From NCBI GenBank assembly GCA_905207235.1, contig CAJLKN010000007.1:1-64000 (forward strand): 64,000 nucleotides of DNA, in the 5' to 3' direction. Positions 18,201 to 24,818 of this stretch are shown here, one piece after another. Position numbers and translations under genes: made by a program. The DNA comes from an uncultured Eubacteriales bacterium. GTDB lineage: Bacteria > Bacillota > Clostridia > Christensenellales > Borkfalkiaceae. The notes below the pieces were generated by a model. The model ran no database searches, was not told the origin of the DNA, and saw only the letters and a program-made list of their open reading frames with translations. Within the stretch, counting starts at the first letter, position 1. Each line of letters begins with the position of its first letter.

Positions 18201-19333
18201 AAATACTTTGTGAATGAAAGGTCGTCGAAGAACGCATAACCTTCAACCGTGTAATTAGCCGCTTCGCCGAGGCCGACGGTGATTGTTACCGTGGTTTCGG
18301 CATAGTTGCAAGCGCTGACGTAAATGGTGTATTCAACCCAGCCGTTGTTGCCGTTAGCCCAGGTGCCGCTCTCTTCGTCGTAAGCGTTGAGCTTCTGAGT
18401 GTTGATGTTGGTTATGCTGAACTTGTCTATCGAATTTCCGCCGACCGACTGGTCAACGGTGATGTAAGCTCCGCGCTGGTCCTGAACTTCGGTGCGCGTG
18501 TCGTTGTTGCTGCCGAAGTAAAGGTCGCTCGTCTTTACCCACACGGTGAACTTGCCCGCGGTGTTGGCTTCGAGCGTAAGCGATGTGGAAGATGAGTAGT
18601 AGGTCTGCGAGCCCTGTTTGTTGTCGTCAACGTAGTTATGGATCATAAGAACGTTGTCTTCGATAAGGCTGTCCTTGTTCAGGTCTTCGGAGGTGTAATA
18701 ATTTCCCTCGTCGTCCGTCCAGTAGTCAACGGCATTGCCTTCGCTGTCATAGAGCACGACTTCGCCGTTAACCTCCGCCCAGCGGTAAGCGTGGGTGTAG
18801 GGGTTGGAAATGTAAGCCGCGTCTTCGGCATTGTCGCTGATGAGGTAATCGTCCGAAGCGTCGTCCTCGTCGTCGTTTTCGTTTTCGACTATTGCCGCGC
18901 CGGGATTGGCAAAGGGCAGATCTTCGGGCGAAAGACCGTTGTAGTCAACGTAGTTTTCGTCGTCCGAATCCAACGCATTGTTTGTCCACAGCGTTTGGGG
19001 CAGGGAAGTATCTGTAATCGCCGCCCAGGCCTCGTAGTTCGTGCCTATTATGCCTGACATCGAGTCGGATGTGTCCGCTCCGCTGCCCGAGCCAGACGAC
19101 CAGTTGTCGGGGGAGCTTATAAGGTAGGTTCCGTCGTTGTCCTCGAAAAATTCGAAGTTACCGTTGGGCAGAACCTGCTCGTCCACGCTGGTGGCGGCGT
19201 TTTCGTCTTCCTCCGTGGAGGTAGTCGTCTGGGCGCAAGCCGAAGCGAGCATCACGCAGGAAGTCGCAATGGCGGCAAGGCTGCAGACAGCCGACCTGTA
19301 TGCGGATTTTTTCGATTTGAATTTACTGCTCAT
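15221..19333 (-). CDS. Large surface protein with N-terminal lipobox and C-terminal anchor
   Basis: This 1,370-residue protein starts with a basic segment and a hydrophobic stretch ending in 'MLASAC', a near-canonical lipobox (Ala at -3). A long acidic, Asn-, Thr- and Ser-rich ectodomain follows, with at least three beta-sandwich units resembling carbohydrate-binding modules; two contain the pattern 'NGW...(Y/F)V' followed by 'EI/TITVGFG...' and end in 'DLSF' or 'LSGV'. Near residue 1250 a membrane helix is followed by 'RKRKMKK' and an acidic, Gln/Ser/Glu-rich tail of about 90 residues. The start was placed at 19333, because AAGGA lies seven bases upstream and the signal peptide begins there; 12 codons upstream are excluded. 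I do not recognise the family. Confidence 0.75.
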   Translation of the reverse strand: MSSKFKSKKSAYRSAVCSLAAIATSCVMLASACAQTTTSTEEDENAATSVDEQVLPNGNFEFFEDNDGTYLISSPDNWSSGSGSGADTSDSMSGIIGTNYEAWAAITDTSLPQTLWTNNALDSDDENYVDYNGLSPEDLPFANPGAAIVENENDDEDDASDDYLISDNAEDAAYISNPYTHAYRWAEVNGEVVLYDSEGNAVDYWTDDEGNYYTSEDLNKDSLIEDNVLMIHNYVDDNKQGSQTYYSSSTSLTLEANTAGKFTVWVKTSDLYFGSNNDTRTEVQDQRGAYITVDQSVGGNSIDKFSITNINTQKLNAYDEESGTWANGNNGWVEYTIYVSACNYAETTVTITVGLGEAANYTVEGYAFFDDLSFTKYFDYNEMVEAAGGETTFDNQVNGTTCNLSSEAEDKIFRVDKEIFNQSSSSSQTIDHFSGRQQFYINLASEAYDNPVTFGTGNLTAGLTIDDDNYISSKNYSDITYSGNLSSGTYPSDVYLPSAMTSIDLGEDVLANLTVTSSSSWSSNIGGKYQTRIDEALRTAADLPGAAAEGASTLLMLSSKGAAYESVIFDENDAFFTVGNGEYKIISFWIKTNDMGGSTAATVEVRQHGKDSNSANFTVDSTTVDPTTINDTEDVYNGWAQCFVLVSNTTESDQQFEIVVNFGNTTIKGTTASSYRGGWVALSNLSGVTVSETAFGYADTETRAASIEITETSETDGTNFDSTFGNGNDIHTSPARPANYNGINGNSASVKDTEIEPTEYDKLNDNAYAGLINKDYFEEYKTYFADLLSRLDASSPLKALFGEGAAWDDKIGSSTQQPLLIVNTVREIAGQSDIYNYGFYGSAASISADTYLAVSVKVKVSAGAYANVYLVDTQTKQTLGFETPEYTFWYDNDGNVLKGEPDEDATRPQQRENIAYTLRADGLYEDENGNLYANIYNLEREYFDERATYYDENGDSVAYDYIEADKIYYADAARTAYAPHYLVTEDGTRVYSYVSGLGNDRVYNYFVNNAVDTSLSVKGFDLTVAQPRYTSSAAQQSPYSFTIDAIANPELADKWITVNFFVHTGSDTVPYRLEVWSGSRDEKLAADGVVDGSYVLFDHSAVTIDEETYASLISHYSDQIIKDYRTALIAADGNIQFNSNEENIAYYEALAAEKGVSVNSYNYFAQYYTYTLYDSQSFVPFNENTADEDQRGYNYVYGDYTESLAVLKVEDISAGSPAMNMFIDYSTTDKDISITSTSDVEEEETTATDPDATNVWLLVSSIVLVIAILVAIGALVARDLLRKRKMKKTAGKNTFNFNKNRRYVRSYVKEHGETRLPDEAEGEVQNTEGAEQGASEAEQSSQTEQGETQATQTSEESSESTGDEPDDKNN

Positions 19334-19417
19334 ATTCGTTTCCTTAAAAAAAGTTGCAAAGATTTTCATTTACGCGCCGTGCCGTCGCAATGCGTGCGCG
19401 CACGACCGTACTTTTAC

Positions 19418-19446
19418 ATTTTAATATAATTCGACCTTTTAAGCAA
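19418..19446 (-). promoter_or_regulatory. Promoter of the surface-protein gene
   Basis: On the minus strand TTGCTT (19446-19441) and TAAAAT (19423-19418) are separated by 17 bases. The leader before the ATG is about 80 bases. Confidence 0.7.
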
Positions 19447-19513
19447 CTATTTCTGTGTGAAAAAGCAGTAAAAAATTAAATAATTGCGAGCAATCTGCTC
19501 AAACTGCGAATGT

Positions 19514-19888
19514 ATGAATAAAAAGACAGGCGGAGTAAGCCTTAATAAACAAATAGCGGCGGGAACGCTGACGGGAACGGTCAACGGATTGTTCGGCGGA
19601 GGGGGCGGAATGATAGCCGTGCCCGTGCTCGGCAACTGGCTGGGATACCCCCAGAAAGAGGCTCACGCCACGGCGATAGCAGTAATTGCTCCCGTCTGCG
19701 CGGTGAGCGCGGCGGCTTACGTCTTCGGCGGGTATTTCGATGCCTCGGTGGTCATTCCCGCGGCAATCGGCAACGTCGCGGGCGGCGTTCTGGGCGCAAA
19801 ATTGCTTTCAAAATTGCCCGTTTTATGGATAAAAGTAGTCTTTGCGGCTGTAATGTTCGCCGCAGGGATAAGGATGGCGGTGGGCTGA
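19514..19888 (+). CDS. TauE/SafE half-transporter, N-type
   Basis: This 124-residue membrane protein has about four helices and the TSUP signature 'GLFGGGGGMIAVPVL' (residues 25-39) followed by 'AHATAIAVIAP'. Full TauE/SafE proteins are about 250 residues long and consist of two such halves; this is one half. The family exports sulfite, sulfoacetate or related organic anions, but specificity is not predictable here. The ATG at 19514 was preferred because the membrane part begins soon after; ten codons upstream are open. No Shine-Dalgarno is visible. The stop codon shares one base with the start of the next gene, which encodes the other half. Confidence 0.8.
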   Translation: MNKKTGGVSLNKQIAAGTLTGTVNGLFGGGGGMIAVPVLGNWLGYPQKEAHATAIAVIAPVCAVSAAAYVFGGYFDASVVIPAAIGNVAGGVLGAKLLSKLPVLWIKVVFAAVMFAAGIRMAVG

Positions 19889-20259
19889 TGTCCTTTCTCA
19901 TTTTTGCGGCCGCAGGTTTCTTTTCGGGTCTGCTCGGCGGTATGGGAATGGGCGGCGGCACTATTTTAATTCCCGTTCTCACCCTTTTCTGCGGAGTTAA
20001 CCAGCACGTCGCGCAGGCGGCGAATTTAATATCTTTTCTGCCCATGGCGGCATTTTCTCTGTCCGTTCACAAAAAACAGGGGCTTATAAAGATGGAAGGA
20101 CTTTTATGGCTCATCCTGCCCGCCGTCATAACGTCGGCTGCTGGCGGATTGCTCGCCATGGTTTTGCCCGCGCTGCTTTTAAGGCGCCTTTTCGGCGCGT
20201 TTTTAACGGCTCTTGCAGCGGCTACGGCTTTTTCTGTGTTCTCCTCGGCGAAGAAATAA
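19888..20259 (+). CDS. TauE/SafE half-transporter, C-type
   Basis: This 123-residue membrane protein repeats the TSUP motif as 'GLLGGMGMGGGTILIPVL' (residues 14-31), then 'QAANLISFLP'. It is the natural partner of the gene just upstream: TGATG overlap, same fold, complementary halves. The pair probably forms one heterodimeric channel-like transporter. Translation should be coupled to the first gene. The last 57 bases overlap, tail to tail, the end of the spoVB gene on the other strand, so no terminator separates them. Confidence 0.8.
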   Translation: MSFLIFAAAGFFSGLLGGMGMGGGTILIPVLTLFCGVNQHVAQAANLISFLPMAAFSLSVHKKQGLIKMEGLLWLILPAVITSAAGGLLAMVLPALLLRRLFGAFLTALAAATAFSVFSSAKK

Positions 20260-21741
20260 CCTTTTCAGCGGCTCTGAAGAAGCCATTCCGAGGGTAAAAA
20301 ACGCCGTTGCGGTGAACAGGAACACCGCCGCGCCGCACACAATAACATTCGCAACGGGCGGCATAAAGACCGAAGTAATTCCTTCGAGAAAACTTCCGAA
20401 AAGGCAACCCGCGGCGGAAATCGCCGCGCTTGCCGCCGCATATTTCAGCCAGCGCGCGCCGGGGCATTTTTTGCGCAGAAGGTTAAGATTGAGCGCGGAG
20501 GTTATAACATAGCTCGCCGTCAGCCCCGCCATGTAAGAGTTTATCCCCCAGGCGGGAGTGAGCGTAAATATGCAGACGAGCATGGCAAGCGCGCCTATGA
20601 AAAAGTAAATGAGCGTTTTGACTTCGCAGTTCATCGAATTGAGCGCGGTTGTCGTAATCATGGAAACGCACATGGGCAACAGCATGAAAGCGAAATCGGC
20701 AATTACTTTGCCGCTGAACGCGTTGTCGTAGAGTATTACGCCTATGTCCCCGCCCAGCGTGAACAAAAGGGGTATGAGCGCTGCGGCGATGAGCACGGAC
20801 GATTTTATCGTCTTTTCGATGTCTCCGCGCAGTTTTTCGTTGCGCCCCGCGTAGTAATTTTCGCTCATTTCGGGCGCAACCACGACGGCTATCGAACCTA
20901 TGAGCGAGCATGGTATGAACAGAACGGGCAGGCTCATTCCCGTAACCGCGCCGTAAACGGCTAGCGCTTCGGAGTTGGTGTAGCCGCACGCGCTTATCAG
21001 CAGGGCGGGCAAAAAGGTCGCAACAACCGAATTGAGCAGGGAGGTGGAGGTGCGCATAGCCGTAATGGGCATTGCGGAGCCGAGCAAAGGTTTTACGTAT
21101 TTTTTTGGGCTGACGAATTTTCCGCCCTTGCGCAGGTACCACCCCACGGAGACGATGAAAGAAAAAATGTACGACACCAGCACGGCTATCGTCGCGAAAT
21201 ACGCGCCCTCCGTGGGCGAGGAGGCGAAGAAGACGAGCACGCTGCCCAGAATTACCATTACGCTGTCTTCGGCGAGTTCGATAATGCTGTAAGGCAGAAA
21301 TTGTTTGTTTCCCCAGAAAGTGCCGCGCATAACGGCGTAAACGGAAGTGAGTATCAGGCCGGGCAGGAGCAGCACGAAGATTTTCAGACTGCTGTCGTCG
21401 GGAAAGAGAAAGGACAGAAGATTGCGCCCGAAAAAAATAATTACGGCGGCGGGCACGGTGAAAGCCAGCGTGCAGGCGACGCCGGCCGAAACGACGGCGT
21501 GTTTTCCCTCCGCGGAGCCAGTCGCGCTCTGTTTGGCTATCATGCGCGAAACTGTTACGGGAATGCCGCTCGAGGCGGCGGTTAAAAACACCGCGAATAC
21601 CGAAAGGCATATCTGATAAATGCCTACGCCTTCCGCGCCTATGACGCGCGAAAGTATAATTCTGTAAACGAAGGACAGACTTTTTTCTATTGTCGAAAAC
21701 ACCGTAACCTGAGCCGCGGACCTGTAAATATTTGTTGCCAT
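20203..21741 (-). CDS. spoVB: Lipid-linked oligosaccharide flippase, SpoVB family
   Basis: At 512 residues with about 14 membrane helices this has the length and topology of the MOP/MATE superfamily members SpoVB and MurJ. The N terminus 'FSTIEKSLSFVYRIILSRVIGAEGVGIYQI' region (about residues 15-44) matches the SpoVB/polysaccharide-export pattern. In spore formers SpoVB flips lipid II for cortex synthesis. No Shine-Dalgarno is seen; a TAGAAT box lies nine bases before the ATG. Its 3' end overlaps the TauE-like gene by 57 bases. A vegetative flippase role (MurJ-like or exopolysaccharide) cannot be excluded. Confidence 0.8.
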   Translation of the reverse strand: MATNIYRSAAQVTVFSTIEKSLSFVYRIILSRVIGAEGVGIYQICLSVFAVFLTAASSGIPVTVSRMIAKQSATGSAEGKHAVVSAGVACTLAFTVPAAVIIFFGRNLLSFLFPDDSSLKIFVLLLPGLILTSVYAVMRGTFWGNKQFLPYSIIELAEDSVMVILGSVLVFFASSPTEGAYFATIAVLVSYIFSFIVSVGWYLRKGGKFVSPKKYVKPLLGSAMPITAMRTSTSLLNSVVATFLPALLISACGYTNSEALAVYGAVTGMSLPVLFIPCSLIGSIAVVVAPEMSENYYAGRNEKLRGDIEKTIKSSVLIAAALIPLLFTLGGDIGVILYDNAFSGKVIADFAFMLLPMCVSMITTTALNSMNCEVKTLIYFFIGALAMLVCIFTLTPAWGINSYMAGLTASYVITSALNLNLLRKKCPGARWLKYAAASAAISAAGCLFGSFLEGITSVFMPPVANVIVCGAAVFLFTATAFFTLGMASSEPLKRLFLRRGEHRKSRSRCKSR

Positions 21742-21750
21742 TACGCTTTT

Positions 21751-21807
21751 ATTCTACAAATTCCGCGCGCGGAATATGAACAAATATTGCCGAAAGCGGC
21801 ATATAAT
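21751..21807. promoter_or_regulatory. Divergent -10 elements between spoVB and the LysM gene
   Basis: TAGAAT (21756-21751, minus) lies nine bases before the spoVB ATG, and TATAAT (21802-21807, plus) lies seven bases before the LysM-gene ATG. Neither has a convincing -35 box, and neither gene has a Shine-Dalgarno. Both messages would have almost no leader; a sporulation sigma factor is possible. Confidence 0.4.
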
Positions 21808-21814
21808 GTATAAA

Positions 21815-22105
21815 ATGTTTACTCTCGTTGCGGACAGACCGCTCTATCTGCGGATACGCAGGAATATGACGAAAAGGGCGGCGGAAGAGCTGTACGGCTG
21901 TCCCGCCGTGTTTTGTGCGGCGGGTCAGATTATACCTCTGACCGCCCGACCGTGCAATGTTTTCATTGCGGGCGTGGGCGACGATTTTGCAAGCATCGCG
22001 CGGGCTACGGGCGCGGGCGAAAACGAGCTTGAAGCCCTCAACGGCGGAACGGTCTATCCCACCCGCAGAATTTTCTGGTTGTCAAAAAGCGGAGATAATT
22101 CATAG
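21815..22105 (+). CDS. Small LysM-like protein
   Basis: This 96-residue protein has no signal peptide. The second half (about residues 48-90) reads like a degenerate LysM domain: 'VGDDFASIARATG', then 'ENELEALNGG' and a terminal 'RRIFWL'. LysM binds N-acetylglucosamine polymers, and LysM proteins without signal peptides are common in the spore coat. The open frame extends 13 codons upstream, but these overlap the -10 box, so ATG 21815 was chosen. The gene is divergent from spoVB and 41 bases ahead of a Cys-rich gene that may also be spore-related. Confidence 0.55.
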   Translation: MFTLVADRPLYLRIRRNMTKRAAEELYGCPAVFCAAGQIIPLTARPCNVFIAGVGDDFASIARATGAGENELEALNGGTVYPTRRIFWLSKSGDNS

Positions 22106-22146
22106 TATAAAGTAACCCTGACAAAACAGGTTTTACGGAGGTTAAA

Positions 22147-22806
22147 ATGTCGTTTTTTTCCAATTTTCAGTCAACGCAGTGCCCCGGCACGATAAGCGGT
22201 AATCCGCTCAACGGGCTCTGCGAAAAAGTATGCATTCAGGCGCAGAAAATTTTCGACGCCTGCATAAAGCAGATACAGATAGAAAATTACACTCTCACAC
22301 TCACAGATATGACGCCCGCCGAACCTACATATCCGCTCACTTTCATAAGCGCGCGTTCAACCACTTCGGCAGGCACGATAACTTCCCTCAGCGTTGACAG
22401 ACAGACGGATAAACCCGGCTGCGCGCGCGTTCAGGCAACGGTGTCCATTCCCGTGGAAGTTGCCTACACCGACGCCAACGGAACGGAGGGAGTGGCGCAG
22501 TCAACCATATCTGTCTCGCAGGATGTTCTCCTGTATGTTCCCGCGCCTTCCATAATGCCCTACAAGGTAACGGCGGAAGTTTCGGCGGTCGGCACCGAAG
22601 GCAAGTTCAATGCGGATAACAACACCTTTACGGTCAACGCCTGCATAACTGTAATTTTAAAGGTTGCCATCGACGTGGAAATTCTTGTTCCCGCCTACGG
22701 CTACTGCGCAATTCCTCCCGCACAGGACTACTCGCAGGAGGTCTGCGCGGGCTTTTTCGAACTGCCTCTCTACCCTCAGGGCAAGAGTTGCAACAACTGC
22801 AAATAA
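22147..22806 (+). CDS. Uncharacterised Cys-rich protein, possibly spore-associated
   Basis: This 219-residue protein has no signal peptide or membrane segment. An N-terminal block with four Cys ('CPGT', 'GLCEKVC', 'FDAC') is followed by beta-rich sequence and a C-terminal 'SCNNCK'. I have a general impression that similar proteins occur in Clostridia as hypotheticals, but I cannot name the family. A strong CGGAGGT site lies five bases before the ATG. The absence of export signals, the cysteines and the LysM neighbour would suit a coat protein cross-linked by disulfides; this is inference. It is closed by the hairpin at 22814. Confidence 0.7.
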   Translation: MSFFSNFQSTQCPGTISGNPLNGLCEKVCIQAQKIFDACIKQIQIENYTLTLTDMTPAEPTYPLTFISARSTTSAGTITSLSVDRQTDKPGCARVQATVSIPVEVAYTDANGTEGVAQSTISVSQDVLLYVPAPSIMPYKVTAEVSAVGTEGKFNADNNTFTVNACITVILKVAIDVEILVPAYGYCAIPPAQDYSQEVCAGFFELPLYPQGKSCNNCK

Positions 22807-22813
22807 ACAATCT

Positions 22814-22857
22814 TTCGGGCGGCGGAACTACCCGTTCCGCCGCCCGAATTAACGTTT
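22814..22857 (+). terminator. Hairpin terminator
   Basis: Arms 22814-22828 and 22834-22848 pair perfectly (15 pairs). The downstream T-run is imperfect (TTAACGTTTTT). Confidence 0.6.
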
Positions 22858-22889
22858 TTGCAGCCGATATATAGTATTATGTTACGCAT

Positions 22890-22932
22890 AATAGCCTATT
22901 TAATAGACAAAAATATATAATTATGTCTATTA
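22890..22932. repeat. A+T-rich inverted repeats upstream of a phosphoesterase gene
   Basis: The palindrome aatagcctatt (22890-22900) is directly followed by a nine-base inverted repeat, taatagaca (22901-22909) and tgtctatta (22924-22932). Both share the core ATAG/CTAT. They lie 20-60 bases upstream of the promoter at 22955 and could be an operator. Confidence 0.4.
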
Positions 22933-22954
22933 TTTAGGTAGGGCGTAAAAATGC

Positions 22955-22983
22955 TTTAAAAGGCGGCGGAAATGTGTTAAAAT
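22955..22983 (+). promoter_or_regulatory. Promoter abutting the phosphoesterase start
   Basis: TTTAAA (22955-22960) and TAAAAT (22978-22983) have a 17-base spacer. The -10 box ends seven bases before the ATG at 22991, predicting a leaderless transcript. Confidence 0.55.
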
Positions 22984-22990
22984 ATAAAAT

Positions 22991-23686
22991 ATGAAGGTTT
23001 TCGCAATAAGTGATTTACATCTTTCTGGGCTGAGGGACAAGCCCATGGATATCTTCGGTTCCAACTGGGAAGGTCATTTGGAAAAGATAAAAAGCGACTG
23101 GAAGGACAAGGTTTCCGACGACGACGTCGTCCTTGTCTGCGGCGATATCAGTTGGGGAATAACGCTAAATGAGGGGCTTTACGACCTTGAAAGTTTGAAG
23201 GACCTTCCCGGCAAAAAGGTGTTCATCCGCGGCAACCACGACTACTGGTGGAACGGCATAACCAAGCTGCGCAGCGCCGCTCCCGACGACACTTTTTATT
23301 TCCTTCAAAACGACTGCGTAAAGTTTGAAAACGTCGTTATCTGCGGCTCGCGCGGGTGGACCTGCCCAGGCAGCGCGGACTATTCGGAGAGGGACGAAAA
23401 ACTCTACCGCCGCGAAGCCGAAAGGTTTAAACTCTGCTTTGCAAAAGCGGAAGAAATGCGCGCAGAAGGGGACAGGCTTATTGTCATGATACACTATCCT
23501 CCGATGGGGCTTAAAATGCAGCCTACGCTCTTTACCGAACTATTTGAAAAAGCTCGCGCGGACAAGGTTGTTTTCGGTCATCTGCACGGCGAAGTTTATT
23601 TTCCGTTCAGGCAGGTGAAAAACGGTATTGAGTACATTCTCACCTCGTGCGACAAAGTCAACTTTGCCTTACAGAGAATTTTATAA
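22991..23686 (+). CDS. Calcineurin-like metallophosphoesterase
   Basis: This 231-residue protein carries the complete dinuclear-metal motif set: 'DLHLS' (residues 8-12), 'CGDISWG' (50-56), 'GNHDYWW' (77-83), 'MIHYPP' (near 168) and 'GHLHG' (near 198). These bind two metal ions and hydrolyse phosphomono- or diesters. The substrate is unknown; related small proteins act on cyclic nucleotides, UDP-diacylglucosamine or polyphosphate chains. There is no Shine-Dalgarno and the -10 box is seven bases away, so translation is probably leaderless. It stands alone between the inverted repeats and the pyr promoter. Confidence 0.85.
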   Translation: MKVFAISDLHLSGLRDKPMDIFGSNWEGHLEKIKSDWKDKVSDDDVVLVCGDISWGITLNEGLYDLESLKDLPGKKVFIRGNHDYWWNGITKLRSAAPDDTFYFLQNDCVKFENVVICGSRGWTCPGSADYSERDEKLYRREAERFKLCFAKAEEMRAEGDRLIVMIHYPPMGLKMQPTLFTELFEKARADKVVFGHLHGEVYFPFRQVKNGIEYILTSCDKVNFALQRIL

Positions 23687-23704
23687 AAATTTTTGATTTT
23701 TCCC

Positions 23705-23733
23705 TTTACTTTGATTGTTGTCTGTGATATACT
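23705..23733 (+). promoter_or_regulatory. Promoter of the pyr operon
   Basis: TTTACT (23705-23710) and TATACT (23728-23733) are 17 bases apart. The predicted start is near 23740, giving a leader of about 145 bases before pyrB. Confidence 0.65.
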
Positions 23734-23769
23734 CTTAAAGAAATAAAGATGTTTTTCGGCGGAAAATAA

Positions 23770-23847
23770 ATGGCTGTTTTCAAAAGACAAACAACTTCAC
23801 ATAAGGCAACATTGCAGGCGGATAAATTACCAATTTCAATTTGGTAA
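23770..23847 (+). CDS. Possible pyr leader peptide
   Basis: A 25-codon frame starts at ATG 23770, six bases after GGCGGA, and ends with TAA at 23845-23847 inside the descending arm of the pyr terminator. Codons 17-25 run through the ascending arm and the loop. A ribosome reaching the stop would cover both arms and prevent termination. This geometry resembles the E. coli pyrBI leader, where translation coupled to UTP-sensitive transcription controls attenuation. The peptide itself has no recognisable features. The frame could be fortuitous; conservation is the deciding test. Confidence 0.4.
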   Translation: MAVFKRQTTSHKATLQADKLPISIW

Positions 23848-23865
23848 TGCTTCCGCTTTTTTTTT
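23818..23865 (+). terminator. Attenuator in the pyr leader
   Basis: The hairpin has an outer stem gcgga/tccgc (23818-23822, 23852-23856) and an inner stem attaccaa/ttggtaat (23826-23833, 23841-23848), then nine T. It lies between promoter and pyrB, so only transcripts that read through express the operon. I could not find a PyrR-binding consensus or an alternative antiterminator upstream. Confidence 0.85.
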
Positions 23866-23885
23866 GATATAAAAAGGAAATACAC

Positions 23886-24818
23886 ATGTTGAATTCAAAA
23901 GATTTATTGGGACTGAGAAACTTATCGGCAGAAGAAATCACACAGATAATCGACCTCGCCGCCGATTACAAAAAGAAAGTGCTTGCGGGCAAAAAGAAGT
24001 TCGACCTTCTTCACGGCAAGACGCTCGTAACGTTGTTTTACGAAAACAGTACGCGCACGCGCACCTCTTTTGAACTGGCGGGCAAACTGCTCGGCGCGCA
24101 CGAGGTAAACATTTCGGCGTCGTCCAGCTCCGTGCAGAAGGGCGAAACGCTCATCGATACGGGCAAGACGCTCGACGCGCTCCAGACCGACTTCATCGCC
24201 ATCCGCCATCCCATGGCGGGCGCGCCCAATCTGCTCGCAAAGACGGTAAAAGCCTCCGTGCTTAACGGCGGCGACGGCATGAACGAGCACCCCACTCAGG
24301 CGCTTTTGGATATGCTCACCATGAAGCAGGAATTCGGCGGCATAAAGGGGCTAAAAGTTGCAATTCTGGGCGACATAAAGCACAGCCGCGTGGCAAAATC
24401 CAACGCGTTCGGACTTAAAAAGATGGGCGCGGAAGTGTGGGTGTATGCACCCAGAACGCTAATACCTTCCGAGTTCGAAAAACTGGGCGCCCACGTCGCT
24501 CATTCGCGCGAGGAGGCGATAGAGGGCGCAAACGTAGTCATGGGACTGAGAATTCAGCTCGAACGCCAGTCGGGCGGGCTGTTCCCTTCGCTCTCCGAAT
24601 ACTCAGCATTCTACGGCGTCAAGGACGAACTTTTAAAGGGTGCGGCAAAGGGCGCGATAATTCTTCACCCCGGTCCCGTAAACCGCGGCATAGAGCTTAC
24701 GCCCTCGCTCATCGATGGGGCTTCCAGCCGCATAGAAGAGCAGGTTACGTCGGGTCTGTGCGTGCGCATGGCGGCGCTTACCCTTCTCAATGAATACAGG
24801 GAGAAAAACGCATTATGA
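23886..24818 (+). CDS. pyrB: Aspartate carbamoyltransferase catalytic subunit
   Basis: This 310-residue enzyme joins carbamoyl phosphate and aspartate, the committed step of pyrimidine synthesis. The carbamoyl-phosphate motif 'ENSTRTRTSFE' is at residues 53-63, 'HPTQALLDM' binds the second substrate region, and 'HPGPVNRG' is near the C terminus. No regulatory pyrI gene follows, so allosteric control of the E. coli type is not expected from this locus. An AAAAGG site precedes the ATG. The end overlaps pyrC by four bases. Expression is set by the leader attenuator. Confidence 0.96.
   Translation: MLNSKDLLGLRNLSAEEITQIIDLAADYKKKVLAGKKKFDLLHGKTLVTLFYENSTRTRTSFELAGKLLGAHEVNISASSSSVQKGETLIDTGKTLDALQTDFIAIRHPMAGAPNLLAKTVKASVLNGGDGMNEHPTQALLDMLTMKQEFGGIKGLKVAILGDIKHSRVAKSNAFGLKKMGAEVWVYAPRTLIPSEFEKLGAHVAHSREEAIEGANVVMGLRIQLERQSGGLFPSLSEYSAFYGVKDELLKGAAKGAIILHPGPVNRGIELTPSLIDGASSRIEEQVTSGLCVRMAALTLLNEYREKNAL

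Noticed and set aside
23740..23820. PyrR-binding site in the pyr leader
   Set aside because: I found no match to the conserved PyrR loop and no alternative antiterminator pairing with the terminator arm.
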